64,000 nt of DNA from positions 3,882,858 through 3,946,857 of the forward strand of contig OU342633.1 in the NCBI GenBank assembly GCA_910589415.1. The letters are read 5' to 3'. This document shows positions 49,961-59,215 of the stretch, piece by piece. This DNA comes from Malachius bipustulatus. Its lineage: Eukaryota; Arthropoda; Insecta; Coleoptera; Melyridae. Every line of letters begins with the position of its first letter. Positions within the stretch are counted from its first letter, which is position 1. The notes below the pieces were generated by a model. The model worked only from the letters and a program-made list of their open reading frames with translations, searched no databases and was not told the DNA's origin. A program made the translations under genes and the position numbers.

Positions 49961-50259
49961 AGAGCTGGAATGATTGGGTTTTCTTTTATGATAACTAGGA
50001 GGCTATGATTTCGAGCGGGTGTCGTTCGATTTTGCTGCAAGGGTAGCTGGGAAACGTCGAGTTTGATCTCTGATGGAAGTACGATGAATGGAAAGGGAAG
50101 TAGATGACTGAGTGAAACAGATGAGGTTGGTATAATTAATTGAGTATTTGCTTCAGCCATTCTGCAAACCAGTCTGCGGGTTCACCTGCCAGACTCTAGA
50201 GGACCCTGGGTCTTTCCATTGTAGGATTCGAGGACGAATCCTGGTCAGGATGGACGAGT

Positions 50260-50515
50260 TGTTAGGATTCACTCAGATCGGAATACAGACAGGAATGCAA
50301 GGAATGCAGACGCATTAACACCAACAGGAAGGTCTGTTGGTATTAGGAATGTTGCGCATGCTGTGTAACATGGGACAAGGCAGGAAAAGGAGCTAGAAGT
50401 CAGTAGTGGTTGTATAACCGTCGTAGAGTCAATATATGAATGTTAATAATATACTTCTTCGTCATTATTGTTATTGTATAATTATTATTGAACTGAATAA
50501 ATAATGTTCCTAATA
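50260..50515 (+). repeat. 3' LTR of copy 2
   Basis: 256 bp, same as the 5' LTR at 45189. Upstream are a purine-rich stretch (GGTCAGGATGGACGAG) that can serve as the polypurine tract and the hairpin GGATTCG-AGGA-CGAATCC at 50224-50241. Confidence 0.88.
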
Positions 50516-50523
50516 TTTGTTTG

Positions 50524-51181
50524 AGGTCTCTTTCACACATACGGTTTTCTAACGGTAGCCGTGCCGTAGCCGTGCCGTAATTTAATTTGATTTGTGTTCA
50601 CACGGCACACGGTTTTTAGTAGACCGGCACTGGATTTTTTTTTAAGTATTTTTGTCAATTGCACCTACGATGGATGAACGAAAAAGACGCATATTGTTAA
50701 TAATGCTATGACATCGTCGTAGACAGTCGCGAAAAGCAAGAAAATTTTGGATTGATCCACTTCTTGAAAACAGACAGTCGATGGGGGAATTTGCAACATT
50801 GTTTCGCGAGATACGAAAGGGTCTTCAACTAGTGTAATTAGTAGTTCATGATCTATTTTAATAACCATAATTTCGTTATTACAATTTCCGTAAATTTAGA
50901 AAATGTTATTAACGTCCGTACGATACTGTATCGTACGAAACAGTATCAACACACGGCACGTGTGCATGGGTGTATACGCTTGTGTGTTTTTCTGTTGCCG
51001 TAAGCGACTCCGGAACCGTGCCGTAGCAGTCAACTAGCCGTGCTGCGACGGCAGCCGTGTACGGCTTCCGCAATAAACCGTCTTGTGTGAAAGCTTGCAT
51101 TTATGATAACGTGTTTCGATTAAGCACGGCTCCGTAGCCGTACACGGGCGCGGTTAAAAACCGTAGGTGTGAAAGAGGGCT
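50524..51181 (+). mobile_element. PIF/Harbinger deletion derivative
   Basis: 658 bp with inverted ends AGGTCTCTTTCACACATACGG and the complement of CCGTAGGTGTGAAAGAGGGCT. CCGTGCCGTAG-type motifs recur inside both ends. The middle carries a broken piece of a Harbinger-type transposase (50670-50837). No clean three-base duplication was found, so the outermost bases are uncertain. Confidence 0.7.
50670..50837 (+). pseudogene. Harbinger transposase N-terminal fragment
   Basis: 56 codons in one frame with an in-frame TGA at codon 14. The part after the stop contains KFWIDPLLENRQSMGEF followed by an FREIR segment. The pattern of basic residues, then (R/K)FW(I/V)-x-P, then G-x-(F/Y)-x-x-L-x-x-(E/D)-(I/L)-R, is the N-terminal signature of PIF/Harbinger (HARBI1-like) transposases. 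The DDE catalytic core is missing. The fragment would give no active enzyme. Confidence 0.6.
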
Positions 51182-52142
51182 GACTCTCAGATGATTACAC
51201 AGTTTGATAACATGAGAAAATAATTAATTATAACAATGTTTAAATGTTTTAGTCCAACTCGTCGAAATTATAATTAATTAATTATACAAGTACAAATTTT
51301 CGTACTTCTCTCTGTATCATTTTTATACTTTAGAATGTCCTAAGGTTCTCGCGTCACACCCTGTATACTTATATTTTTCAATGAAAAAGCTTTCTGTAGG
51401 TATATTAAATATATTTTTATTTATATATATTTTTTTACTTGTTCTTATAAAGCACCTAAGTAATACCATCTTAACCTACATATCAATTTACGTGACAACC
51501 TTAATAAGTGGAGAATTACCGAGAGGTAGATACTGGAGAAAAAATAAAAATAAAATAAAACAGGACGACAATTTGTATTCTTCCATAAGGCTTAATCTAC
51601 AGTTTTTACTCTTCAGTCCACTTTACGTCATGACTATACTATAAAAAGAAAATGTGGGTTTAATACACTGCTTAGTGCTTATATTATACAGCACAATTCA
51701 GAACTATGGGATATATTATTTATATATTTCGTATCAATTATTATTATACATTTTAAATTATTATAGGGATGAGGATAATATGATTTAAATAATATGTCGT
51801 ATTTTAGAATAATAATATTTTATTATGATGGGGGCAGAACGGTTTGCAGAATATAAGGATGAGTTGTTGACATCCTGGTGAAGCATTCGCTTTTTCACCC
51901 AGTCTAGGAAAAAACCTAGACACACCACTCTGTTTATATTGGTTTTATGTTTTATTTATTTATCCAGATGCAATTTATTGCATCTGGAGTACGGCGGTGG
52001 ATGTCATTGAAACAGCTGATAAATTTATTTGCTGGAATTTTTTTCTACTATATGAGTAATTGTTTCTCCAAATTCTCCACAAGGGAGACAATTTGAACTT
52101 GGAACTGCCATCCATTTGAATAACAATGAGTTACGACGTAAT
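51182..52142. other. Intergenic, AT-rich
   Basis: No gene recognised; an 87-codon frame at 51381-51644 is Ile/Leu/Lys-rich and unlike any known protein. A CACCCTGTATA motif lies near 51357. A 24 bp palindrome, CCAGATGCAAT-TT-ATTGCATCTGG, is at 51964-51987. Confidence 0.5.
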
Positions 52143-52894
52143 TCTAACGAGACATTCTAACTTGGGGCGATAGAAACCAAGTCCAATTTAATGCTGTAAA
52201 AACCCAAGCAGCCATCTTCTCCAAAAAGACCAACGTTTTGGAGCCAGATATGATGATGGCGGGACACTCTCTTACCCCAGCATCTCTTCGTTTACTTGGA
52301 GTGAGCCTCGGAGCGAATATGTCTTGGCATGATCATGTTGCAGGTCTGGCGAAGAGTGCTTCTCAAAAACTTGGAACACTCTTCCGCACGAAGAAATTTT
52401 ATACACCACAACAGCTTCTCCTCGTATACAAGGCTCAAATCCGACCATCCTTGGAGTACTGCTCACATATTTGGAGCTCAACTCCTAAACATACGCTGAG
52501 ACTACTCGACTTTATTCAGAAAAGAGCCATTCGCTTGATTAGGGACCCAGATTTGACAGAAAATTTAGACACTCTCGAACATCGAAGAAGAGTAGCTGAC
52601 CTGAGTCTGTTTTACAGATATTTTAATGGAAAGTGTTCAAAAGACGTGGCCCGCTTGATTCCACCAAGAATAAGACCGGGCAGAAATACACGTCGAGCCG
52701 CAGACGCTCATCCGTATCAGGTTCAGCTCGTTACACCTCGTACCACCCTATTTCAGACTTCTTTTATGTATTGAGCCGCATCACTTTGGAATAGCATTCC
52801 AAAGGGCGTGTTTCCCGAAGTATACAACTTACTGAGATTCAAGGCCAACGTGAATCGATATCTCCGCTCATGCACCGCTCCCAGAGCGTCATAG
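52143..52894 (+). pseudogene. 5'-truncated LINE reverse transcriptase fragment
   Basis: The C-terminal RT region of a non-LTR element, on the plus strand. Readable motifs in order are the WGDRNQVQFN..KTQ segment (after YADD in such enzymes), LGVSLGANMSWHDH, a RPSLEYCSHIW tail motif, LFYRYFNG and, past an in-frame TGA at 52772-52774, LWNSIPKGVFP, ending at TAG 52894. It differs clearly from the other two LINEs in the window. The catalytic YADD and everything upstream are missing, and the fragment cannot act. Confidence 0.8.
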
Positions 52895-53487
52895 GGATTT
52901 CCCTGCAGTGCATGTGCATTTTCCATAAAAAATAAATGGTCAGTTCTTAAACAATTCAGTTTACTCCAGAGTTTTCTTGGTACCTAGGTCGAATCCGGGA
53001 ATCACCTTTATTGGATCTTGGATAAGATGATCATTAAAAACATTCTGAACTTTCCATTCGAACTTCCAAAAATCAAACTGGGATCAAACCAGTCATTGGC
53101 ACGAGAAAAGACATTTTGAGTTAAAAATCTTTGTCCAAAAATGACTTCCTTATCTGATTCGAACTTACTTAGTTTCAAGTTAATATCAAATGTGCTTGAC
53201 AAAGTTTTAAGGGTTTATATTTTTTATTACTATAGCAACAATGTTGTATAGATGTATTTTTAGAATTTTAATCGCAATTTCAAAAACAATCTTAGTCACA
53301 TTTTGTGCATTATTTTGAGATTATTACACCAATATGTATTTTTTTAAGCTTCTTAAATATTTACAATGGTTTTGTTGATGATAAATTCTTACTTTATGAG
53401 TAATCTTTCAACCTTATTCTTCAGTTTTATTCAAAATGTGCAGATAAACTTACATAGGTACAAACCTCCCGAAATTTTTCGAAATAT
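52895..53487. other. Spacer, no gene
   Basis: About 0.6 kb between the LINE fragment and the LARD fragment. A 64-codon minus-strand frame at 53008-53202 has no known relatives. Confidence 0.5.
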
Positions 53488-53625
53488 CCCAAGTAGCATT
53501 TTAGGTTAAATTTACGTCAATTCGACGTAATTTAGGTATAGGACTAATCTAATTCATCTAACCTAAATCACGTAAAATTTACCTCGAATTTACGTAACGA
53601 AGACCAAATTGAGAGTAGATATTAC
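53488..53625 (+). repeat. Fragment of the LARD interior (third copy)
   Basis: The stretch from CCCAAGTAGCATTTT to GAGAGTAGATATTA matches 46310-46455 of LARD copy 2 with about 15-20 percent differences by eye. The Copia element interrupts it at 53626. Confidence 0.75.
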
Positions 53626-53719
53626 TGTTGCATTCAGCTGTTCAAAAATACATAATGAAAGCAGCGCGGGGATTCCCCTTCAAACTTAGCCGCGCGGTCG
53701 TGACGATGAACTGAGAAGT

Positions 53720-53727
53720 TATAAATA
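53720..53727 (+). promoter_or_regulatory. TATA box of the Copia LTR
   Basis: TATAAATA about 95 bp into the LTR, the expected place. It is 65 bp upstream of the inserted LINE and in the same orientation. Confidence 0.65.
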
Positions 53728-53780
53728 GAACCCACAACGATTGTGCGTTTAATTCCGCCGCCGACTTTGGTATTGCAAGT

Positions 53781-53792
53781 ACTAGTCGGTGA
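53781..53792 (+). repeat. LINE target-site duplication, left copy
   Basis: ACTAGTCGGTGA here is repeated at 58994-59005 on the other side of the LINE. The first three bases could belong to the LINE tail, so at least nine bases are certain. Confidence 0.85.
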
Positions 53793-53852
53793 TTCCATGC
53801 AGGGCTCTGGTTTCGGGGAACATCATTTTCCCTAGCTTCTCGTGGGAACCAC

Positions 53853-55187
53853 ATGGAACCTAACAAGAACTTTAGCTCCGACGAGGGGAGCCATACCCTC
53901 GATCTCCCGGAAACGGAAGAACTAATGGAGATTGGTACCAATCCGACTCCAAATAACAGTCCGACCCCGGAAGATCGGGAAAGGGTGACGTTAAAGTCCC
54001 CAATCCCCGAATCTACGGGTCAGGAAAAACTCTTGACTGAAGAGGGGTCCGATAAGACGGACCCTTCTTCAACAAGAAAACCACGACTATCCGGAGCCGC
54101 AAGGAAACGGCTTAGTCGTATGTTAAAAAGCGGGACTGACTACCAGACCGCTTTGAAAACAGTCCTCGACGAACGTGACGCAGCCGGATCAATGGGGAGG
54201 GGCTCAACCCCCCCAGAACGATCCGTCACTGCGAAGCGCGGGAGGTCGGAGGAAAGCACTCCAACTGAACAGAGGCCAAAAAGGCCCTGCGAGGAAGGAG
54301 CTGATAAGTTGTCATATGGGGACGCTGCCGCGGGTGTACGGGTTGGGATTATCCACCCAGACCATCCGAGGGCGTCCCTGAGTGACGAGCAACTGGGCAC
54401 TGTGCAGAGGTCAATCCTGACCGCTGTAGAGGAAATCCCAGACGGCGGGCCAGAGGTCAGATTCGAGCATTGCTCGAAACGGCCTGGATGGCTACTCATT
54501 ACCTGCGCCGGGGAGAGGGCCGCCAACTGGTTGGAGGCTTCAGTTAATGACCTTAAACCGTGGGAGGGCGCTCTCCTAAAAGCGGTGAGAGGTGATGAGA
54601 TCCCCAAACCTCACATCTGTGTGGCCTTCATCCCGGATGATGACGAAAATCGCCTCACTCCGGATAGGGTGCTCACTAGGCTGAGGAAAATGAACACGGT
54701 TCTGAACACGCGGGAGTGGATTGTTCTACACCGCGAAAATTCGGGACCAGGTCAAACATGGACCTTCGCCGTCGACGAAGCGTCCATGAAAGGACTTGAA
54801 GGGCTAGGGTTCCGACCCTACTTCGGTCTCAATGGGAGGGTGCTTTTCCGCCCTAAGATCCGAGGTGGGGGAATAGCCCAAAAAGCCCCTCCAAATGAAG
54901 GTCTGATAAGAGACCGGGCCCCCCCGAAGGTGAGCGAAAAACCGCCCCTTCTGGCAGGGGAGCACCCAAATCAAGCTGCCTTGGCAGGGCCGTCCGAGAT
55001 GCGGGTTGCCCCAGATCAGAGCGGCCGCAAACCGCCTGGTAGGGGGACAGCCCCTCCTCGGCCTGGGCCGTCAGGGCACAAATACAAGGGGGGGAAGGGA
55101 AAAATGAACCGCCCCCCCAGACAGAAAGAAAGCTCTGGTGCTACCGGGAAGGACAAATCCGCCCGGCCTGCACCAGAAAAGAAATAA
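53853..55187 (+). CDS. LINE ORF1 protein (DUF4780-like)
   Basis: 444 codons. The first 150 residues are polar and low in complexity with a basic patch (KPRLSGAARKRLSRML, about 76-91). A folded domain covers about residues 150-340, with the pattern VGIIHPDHP, GWLLITCAGERAANWL and YFGLNGRVLFRP, which I recall as the DUF4780 type found in insect retroelement ORF1 proteins. The last 100 residues are Pro/Gly/Lys-rich and likely disordered, RNA-binding. No zinc knuckle is seen. ORF2 starts 27 bp after the stop, in another frame, so it must be made by re-initiation or a second entry. The role is inferred: RNA binding and RNP assembly. Confidence 0.8.
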   Translation: MEPNKNFSSDEGSHTLDLPETEELMEIGTNPTPNNSPTPEDRERVTLKSPIPESTGQEKLLTEEGSDKTDPSSTRKPRLSGAARKRLSRMLKSGTDYQTALKTVLDERDAAGSMGRGSTPPERSVTAKRGRSEESTPTEQRPKRPCEEGADKLSYGDAAAGVRVGIIHPDHPRASLSDEQLGTVQRSILTAVEEIPDGGPEVRFEHCSKRPGWLLITCAGERAANWLEASVNDLKPWEGALLKAVRGDEIPKPHICVAFIPDDDENRLTPDRVLTRLRKMNTVLNTREWIVLHRENSGPGQTWTFAVDEASMKGLEGLGFRPYFGLNGRVLFRPKIRGGGIAQKAPPNEGLIRDRAPPKVSEKPPLLAGEHPNQAALAGPSEMRVAPDQSGRKPPGRGTAPPRPGPSGHKYKGGKGKMNRPPRQKESSGATGKDKSARPAPEKK

Positions 55188-55214
55188 CCCCTCCCCCCTC
55201 ACCCCATACCCTTC

Positions 55215-58200
55215 ATGTGCCTAACATCCCAATCTACCACCCAATTTCCCCTCCACAATTCCCACATAAAATGTATACAACTCAACCTCCAACATGCCAC
55301 AGCAGCAAGTTATGTTCTTGGCAGGAGGTTCATAAGAGAGCAATTTGACATTGCGCTACTCCAGGAACCATGGCTGGACAAGTCTGGCAAAATAAGAGGC
55401 CTGGGAAACTTATCTGCCAAGGTGATAGCAGTCGGCTCGGAGCATTCGCCGAGAGCCTGCATCTTGGTGAAGAACAACTTAAACTTCTATGTCCTTTCAG
55501 ACTACTGCGCCCGAGACATTACGACAGTCAAAGTTACTCTCCCGGTGGGGAACAGCAGAACGGAATTAATCGTCTGCTCAGCATACTTCCCGGGAGATAG
55601 ATCTGCCGAACAACCTCCTCCTACAATAGTGCGAAATCTGGTCGCCTATTGTCGTGGGAACAACTTACAACTTATCGTTGGATGTGACGCAAACTCGCAC
55701 CACCTAGCTTGGGGGAGCACGGACATCAACGAAAGAGGTGAGTCGCTTTATAACTTTATAATAGGTGAAAAACTTATTGTGAATAACATCGGCTCCAAAC
55801 CAACCTTCGTCACAAAAAATAGACAGGAGGTACTAGATATAACATTCAGCTCAAACTTTATAAGCAATAGGATAACCAACTGGCAGGTATCCTCTGAACC
55901 TTCCTGTTCAGACCATAGACAAATAGTGTTCGACATCGAAATAGGTCATAGACCTATTGTGGAATATCGTGATCCAAAAAGAACAGACTGGAGCGGATAT
56001 GAAAAATCCCTCCAGACTGGACTTGAGACCGTTATCCCCACAATAAAAAATCGTGATGATATTGAAATTGCGGCGGAACAAGTCCGGAACGCAATAATAT
56101 CAGCCTATCACGAAAACTGTCCACCAAAAACGAAGAGAAACGACAGGAAAGTCGACTGGTGGAACAAAGACCTAGAGAAAAGAAGAAAAGAAGTTCGACG
56201 ACTCTTCAATCGAGCTAAAGAGATGGGTAACTGGGATGAATACAGAACTAAGCTAACGGAGTACTACAAAGAGATCAGACGATCTAAAAGAGAGTCCTGG
56301 AGAAGGTTCTGCGAGAGCATCCATGATCTGCCTCGCAGCGCCAGAATTCACAAGATTCTCTCAAGAGATCCGACACAGCCATTTGGCTCGATAAAACGAC
56401 CAGACGGTTCATTTACGGACTCAGAAAAGGAAACGTTAGAACTCCTAAAGGAAAATCACTTCCCAGGTAGCTCGCCTCTGTACAATCAGTGGCAGCTGAA
56501 TTCCGGAGGACGTATAAATCGACCTCAAAAATCGGAATGGAAAGTCTGCCGCTCGATCATTACAGCCAAGGCAATTGAAAACGCTGTAAAAACTTTTCAG
56601 CCTTTCAAGACACCTGGAGAGGACGGCATCTTTCCTGCCCTATTACAAAGGGGCATAAAGATACTGACGTCCTCTCTTATAAAATTATTTAGGGCTAGTC
56701 TGGCATGGAACTACATCCCATCCAGCTGGGCGGCAACAAGGGTGGTGTACGTTCCCAAAGTGGGCCGTACAGAGCCACACCCTAAGTCATTCAGACCCAT
56801 TAGCCTTACATCCTTTATACTGAAAAGTCTAGAGAGAATACTGGATGTACACATCAGGAGGAGTGTCTTAGTTTCACACCCTCTGAATGTGCACCAGTAT
56901 GCCTATCAAGCTGGCAAATCAACCGATTTGGCACTTAATAACCTCGTGGGGAAGATCACCAAGTCTCTTGACAACAAAGAGATCATGGTGGGAGTCTTCC
57001 TCGACATAGAAGGAGCATTTAACAATGCATTACCAAACTCACTGTATGAAGCAGCAGTTTCCAGAGGAATAGAACCGGTCATAAACGGCTGGATCCGTAA
57101 TATGCTAGATAGTAGGATGATAACGACCTCGATGGGAGGAGTTGAAGTCAGTTTCAGGCCGGGGAGAGGGTGCCCACAGGGAGGAGTACTCTCCCCCCTA
57201 CTATGGACCCTTCTTGTAGACGACCTGCTGGCGATCCTCTCCCTATGGAGAGTTGAAGTTCAAGCATATGCGGATGACCTTGTAATAATGATCAAAGGAA
57301 ACTCCGAGAGGACAATATCCAATGTCCTTCAGGAAGTTCTTCAAGTCACGTATCAGTGGTGCGAGAGGGAGCAGATGTCTGTAAATCCTCGCAAAACTGT
57401 TATAGTACCATTCACTAGACGAAAAAGGCTGGAAGACCTTATACCACCTACTCTTCAAGGAGTAGTTATACCATTTGCGGAGGAGGCTAAATATCTAGGT
57501 ATCACACTTGATAGGAAGCTACTATGGAACTCCCATCTGGAAAAGATTATCCACAGAGCAAAGCTCTCCCTATGGAGTTGCAAAAAGATCTGTGGAAGAA
57601 CTTGGGGCACTGGTCCCAAGCAAATACACTGGATATATGTAACGATCATTAGGCCAATGATCGCATATGGCTGTGTAGCTTGGTGGTCCAAAGGCTTACA
57701 AGCCTTGGCCAAAATGAAGCTGTCAAGTCTGCAAAGACAAGCATGCCTGGCAATCAGTGGAGCAATGAGCACCACACCGTCGGTGGCTATGGAAATACTT
57801 CTGGACCTTCCTCCACTCCATATATACTTGGAAAGAGAGGCCAGATGGACAACTTACAGACTACTACAGGTAGCACGAAGCACACAAATGGCTTGTGTCA
57901 TGGAACGGACCAGTCTACTGGACGACACTCAAAGTCACAGTCTTCTGGGTATGCCCTCAGACATGATGCCATACACAACAAACCACTGCACTGCATACAA
58001 CGTCCTCTTTCCAAGCAGAGACGAATGGGAGCGTAACTCAAACGACCTCCTCAAAGCAGACCTCACGTGGTTTACCGACGGTTCAAAGACTCCAACGGGA
58101 GTTGGATCCGGAGCGTACGACGCTGGGTCAAGACGAGAATTCTTTGCAAACCTGGGTCAGTACGCAACAATATTTCAGGCAGAAATTTATGCCATTGTAC

Positions 58201-58901
58201 TCAGCGCGCAGATGCTGGTTGAAACGCACTGCACGCAGAAAACAATTAAAATCTTCTCAGATAGCCAAGCGGCCCTAAAAGCCCTTTGCTCCATTCGTTG
58301 CAATTCCAAACTAGTATGGAACTGTCAAGCAGCACTCAATGAAGTAGCTAAAAACAATAACTTGACTCTGGTCTGGATTCCAGGTCACTCCGGCCTTGGA
58401 GAGAACGAAATAGCCGACTCTCTGGCTAGAAGAGCAACTGAATCCAAATTTACAGGACCGGAACCTGCTCTTGGCATATCCTCAAATACTGCCAAAACAA
58501 CAATAGACACCTGGGCGGAAAACAAGGTACTTCGGTACTGGCAAACTCTACCAGGATTAACTCACTCTAAGACCTTCATTGAGGGACCCTCGAGAAACAG
58601 AGCTAAAAAGCTACTGGAACTCAAAAGGACTGACCTAAGGGCCCTAATAGGCCTATACACAGGACACTGCAAAGTGAACCACCACTTACACAGGATGAAT
58701 CTAGCCGATAACGCAGAATGTCGCCTGTGTTTGGAGGATGTAGAAACAGCAGAGCATGTACTATGCAACTGCCCCGCCTTGGGAAGAACCAGGCACTCAA
58801 CGTTCGGAAAAGTACTTCTCTCTCCGAGAGACCTGGATACATTCACACCATCTAAGGTCATTAGCTTTTTAAAAAGCAGTGGCCTGCTAGAGTGGATGTA
58901 A
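55215..58901 (+). CDS. LINE ORF2 protein: endonuclease, RT, RNase H
   Basis: 1,228 codons without a break. Endonuclease at about 18-240, with N24, E51 (LLQEPW), D158 (GCDANSHH) and the S232-D233-H234 triad. RT at about 470-770, with RPISLTSF, FLDIEGAFNN, GCPQGGVLSPLLW and the catalytic Y685-ADD. RNase H at about 950-1080, starting WFTDGSK and including IFSDSQAAL and IPGHSGLGENEIAD, so the four acidic/His catalytic positions seem present. A CCHC motif (C1169-R-L-C, then H and C) lies near the end. Length and order are normal for a LOA/I-type ORF2. It would nick the target, copy the RNA and degrade it. The first Met is used; a few residues earlier or later are possible. Confidence 0.92.
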   Translation: MCLTSQSTTQFPLHNSHIKCIQLNLQHATAASYVLGRRFIREQFDIALLQEPWLDKSGKIRGLGNLSAKVIAVGSEHSPRACILVKNNLNFYVLSDYCARDITTVKVTLPVGNSRTELIVCSAYFPGDRSAEQPPPTIVRNLVAYCRGNNLQLIVGCDANSHHLAWGSTDINERGESLYNFIIGEKLIVNNIGSKPTFVTKNRQEVLDITFSSNFISNRITNWQVSSEPSCSDHRQIVFDIEIGHRPIVEYRDPKRTDWSGYEKSLQTGLETVIPTIKNRDDIEIAAEQVRNAIISAYHENCPPKTKRNDRKVDWWNKDLEKRRKEVRRLFNRAKEMGNWDEYRTKLTEYYKEIRRSKRESWRRFCESIHDLPRSARIHKILSRDPTQPFGSIKRPDGSFTDSEKETLELLKENHFPGSSPLYNQWQLNSGGRINRPQKSEWKVCRSIITAKAIENAVKTFQPFKTPGEDGIFPALLQRGIKILTSSLIKLFRASLAWNYIPSSWAATRVVYVPKVGRTEPHPKSFRPISLTSFILKSLERILDVHIRRSVLVSHPLNVHQYAYQAGKSTDLALNNLVGKITKSLDNKEIMVGVFLDIEGAFNNALPNSLYEAAVSRGIEPVINGWIRNMLDSRMITTSMGGVEVSFRPGRGCPQGGVLSPLLWTLLVDDLLAILSLWRVEVQAYADDLVIMIKGNSERTISNVLQEVLQVTYQWCEREQMSVNPRKTVIVPFTRRKRLEDLIPPTLQGVVIPFAEEAKYLGITLDRKLLWNSHLEKIIHRAKLSLWSCKKICGRTWGTGPKQIHWIYVTIIRPMIAYGCVAWWSKGLQALAKMKLSSLQRQACLAISGAMSTTPSVAMEILLDLPPLHIYLEREARWTTYRLLQVARSTQMACVMERTSLLDDTQSHSLLGMPSDMMPYTTNHCTAYNVLFPSRDEWERNSNDLLKADLTWFTDGSKTPTGVGSGAYDAGSRREFFANLGQYATIFQAEIYAIVLSAQMLVETHCTQKTIKIFSDSQAALKALCSIRCNSKLVWNCQAALNEVAKNNNLTLVWIPGHSGLGENEIADSLARRATESKFTGPEPALGISSNTAKTTIDTWAENKVLRYWQTLPGLTHSKTFIEGPSRNRAKKLLELKRTDLRALIGLYTGHCKVNHHLHRMNLADNAECRLCLEDVETAEHVLCNCPALGRTRHSTFGKVLLSPRDLDTFTPSKVISFLKSSGLLEWM

Positions 58902-59098
58902 ATTACTTAGGTATGAGCCACAATAGACCGCTTGGTCGCAGTGGAGGTGTCACTAATCGACCCACTCATTATATAACTAAACTAACTAAACTAACTAGTC
59001 GGTGACCGTGTATGAATTCATCTTCTAAGTGCAGGATTGTTTATCGTTCTGAATAAATCATATTAAATAATTGTGGACTTTTATTGCTATAAATCAAA

Positions 59099-59113
59099 TG
59101 GGTTATGGGCCCA
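59099..59113 (+). promoter_or_regulatory. Copia primer binding site (initiator tRNA-Met type)
   Basis: TGGGTTATGGGCCCA follows the LTR by two bases. Copia elements prime on an internal part of the initiator methionine tRNA, whose complement contains GGTTATGGGCCCA. Confidence 0.85.
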
Positions 59114-59215
59114 ATGCATCGCGAAATTGTGACGAACTAAAGGTGCGAAAAAGAGTGTAAGAAAACTGCTCAACCGATTGAAAAGTGTTTGTGACTTCTG
59201 TGAATGCCGTTAACT

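Larger units (their letters stand above)
45189..50515 (+). mobile_element. Non-coding LTR element (LARD-like), copy 2
   Basis: 5,327 bp on the plus strand with 256 bp LTRs at 45189-45444 and 50260-50515. The interior is the same as copy 1, inverted relative to it: primer site, GC-rich leader, AT-rich middle, then the two tandem arrays near the 3' LTR. There is no Gag or Pol. Flanking bases do not match (ATAG left, TTTG right), so one edge may have been altered after insertion. Confidence 0.85.
53793..58993 (+). mobile_element. Full-length non-LTR retrotransposon, LOA/R1-like, both ORFs intact
   Basis: 5,201 bp with a 60 bp leader, ORF1 (53853-55187), ORF2 (55215-58901) and a short 3' region ending in ACTAA repeats, all inside a 12 bp target duplication. 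ORF2 carries endonuclease, RT, RNase H and a C-terminal CCHC motif, a set seen in LOA/I-type elements; the GCPQGGVLSPLLW motif points to the R1/LOA group. GC content is well above its surroundings. It looks recently inserted and possibly autonomous. Confidence 0.9.
53626..59096 (+). repeat. Copia 5' LTR, split by a full-length LINE
   Basis: The LTR is 53626-53792 plus 59006-59096, about 258 bp, starting TGTTGCATTC and ending ATAAATCA. It holds a TATA box in the first part and an AATAAA-type signal (GAATAAATC, about 59051) in the second. The LINE sits between them. Confidence 0.8.
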
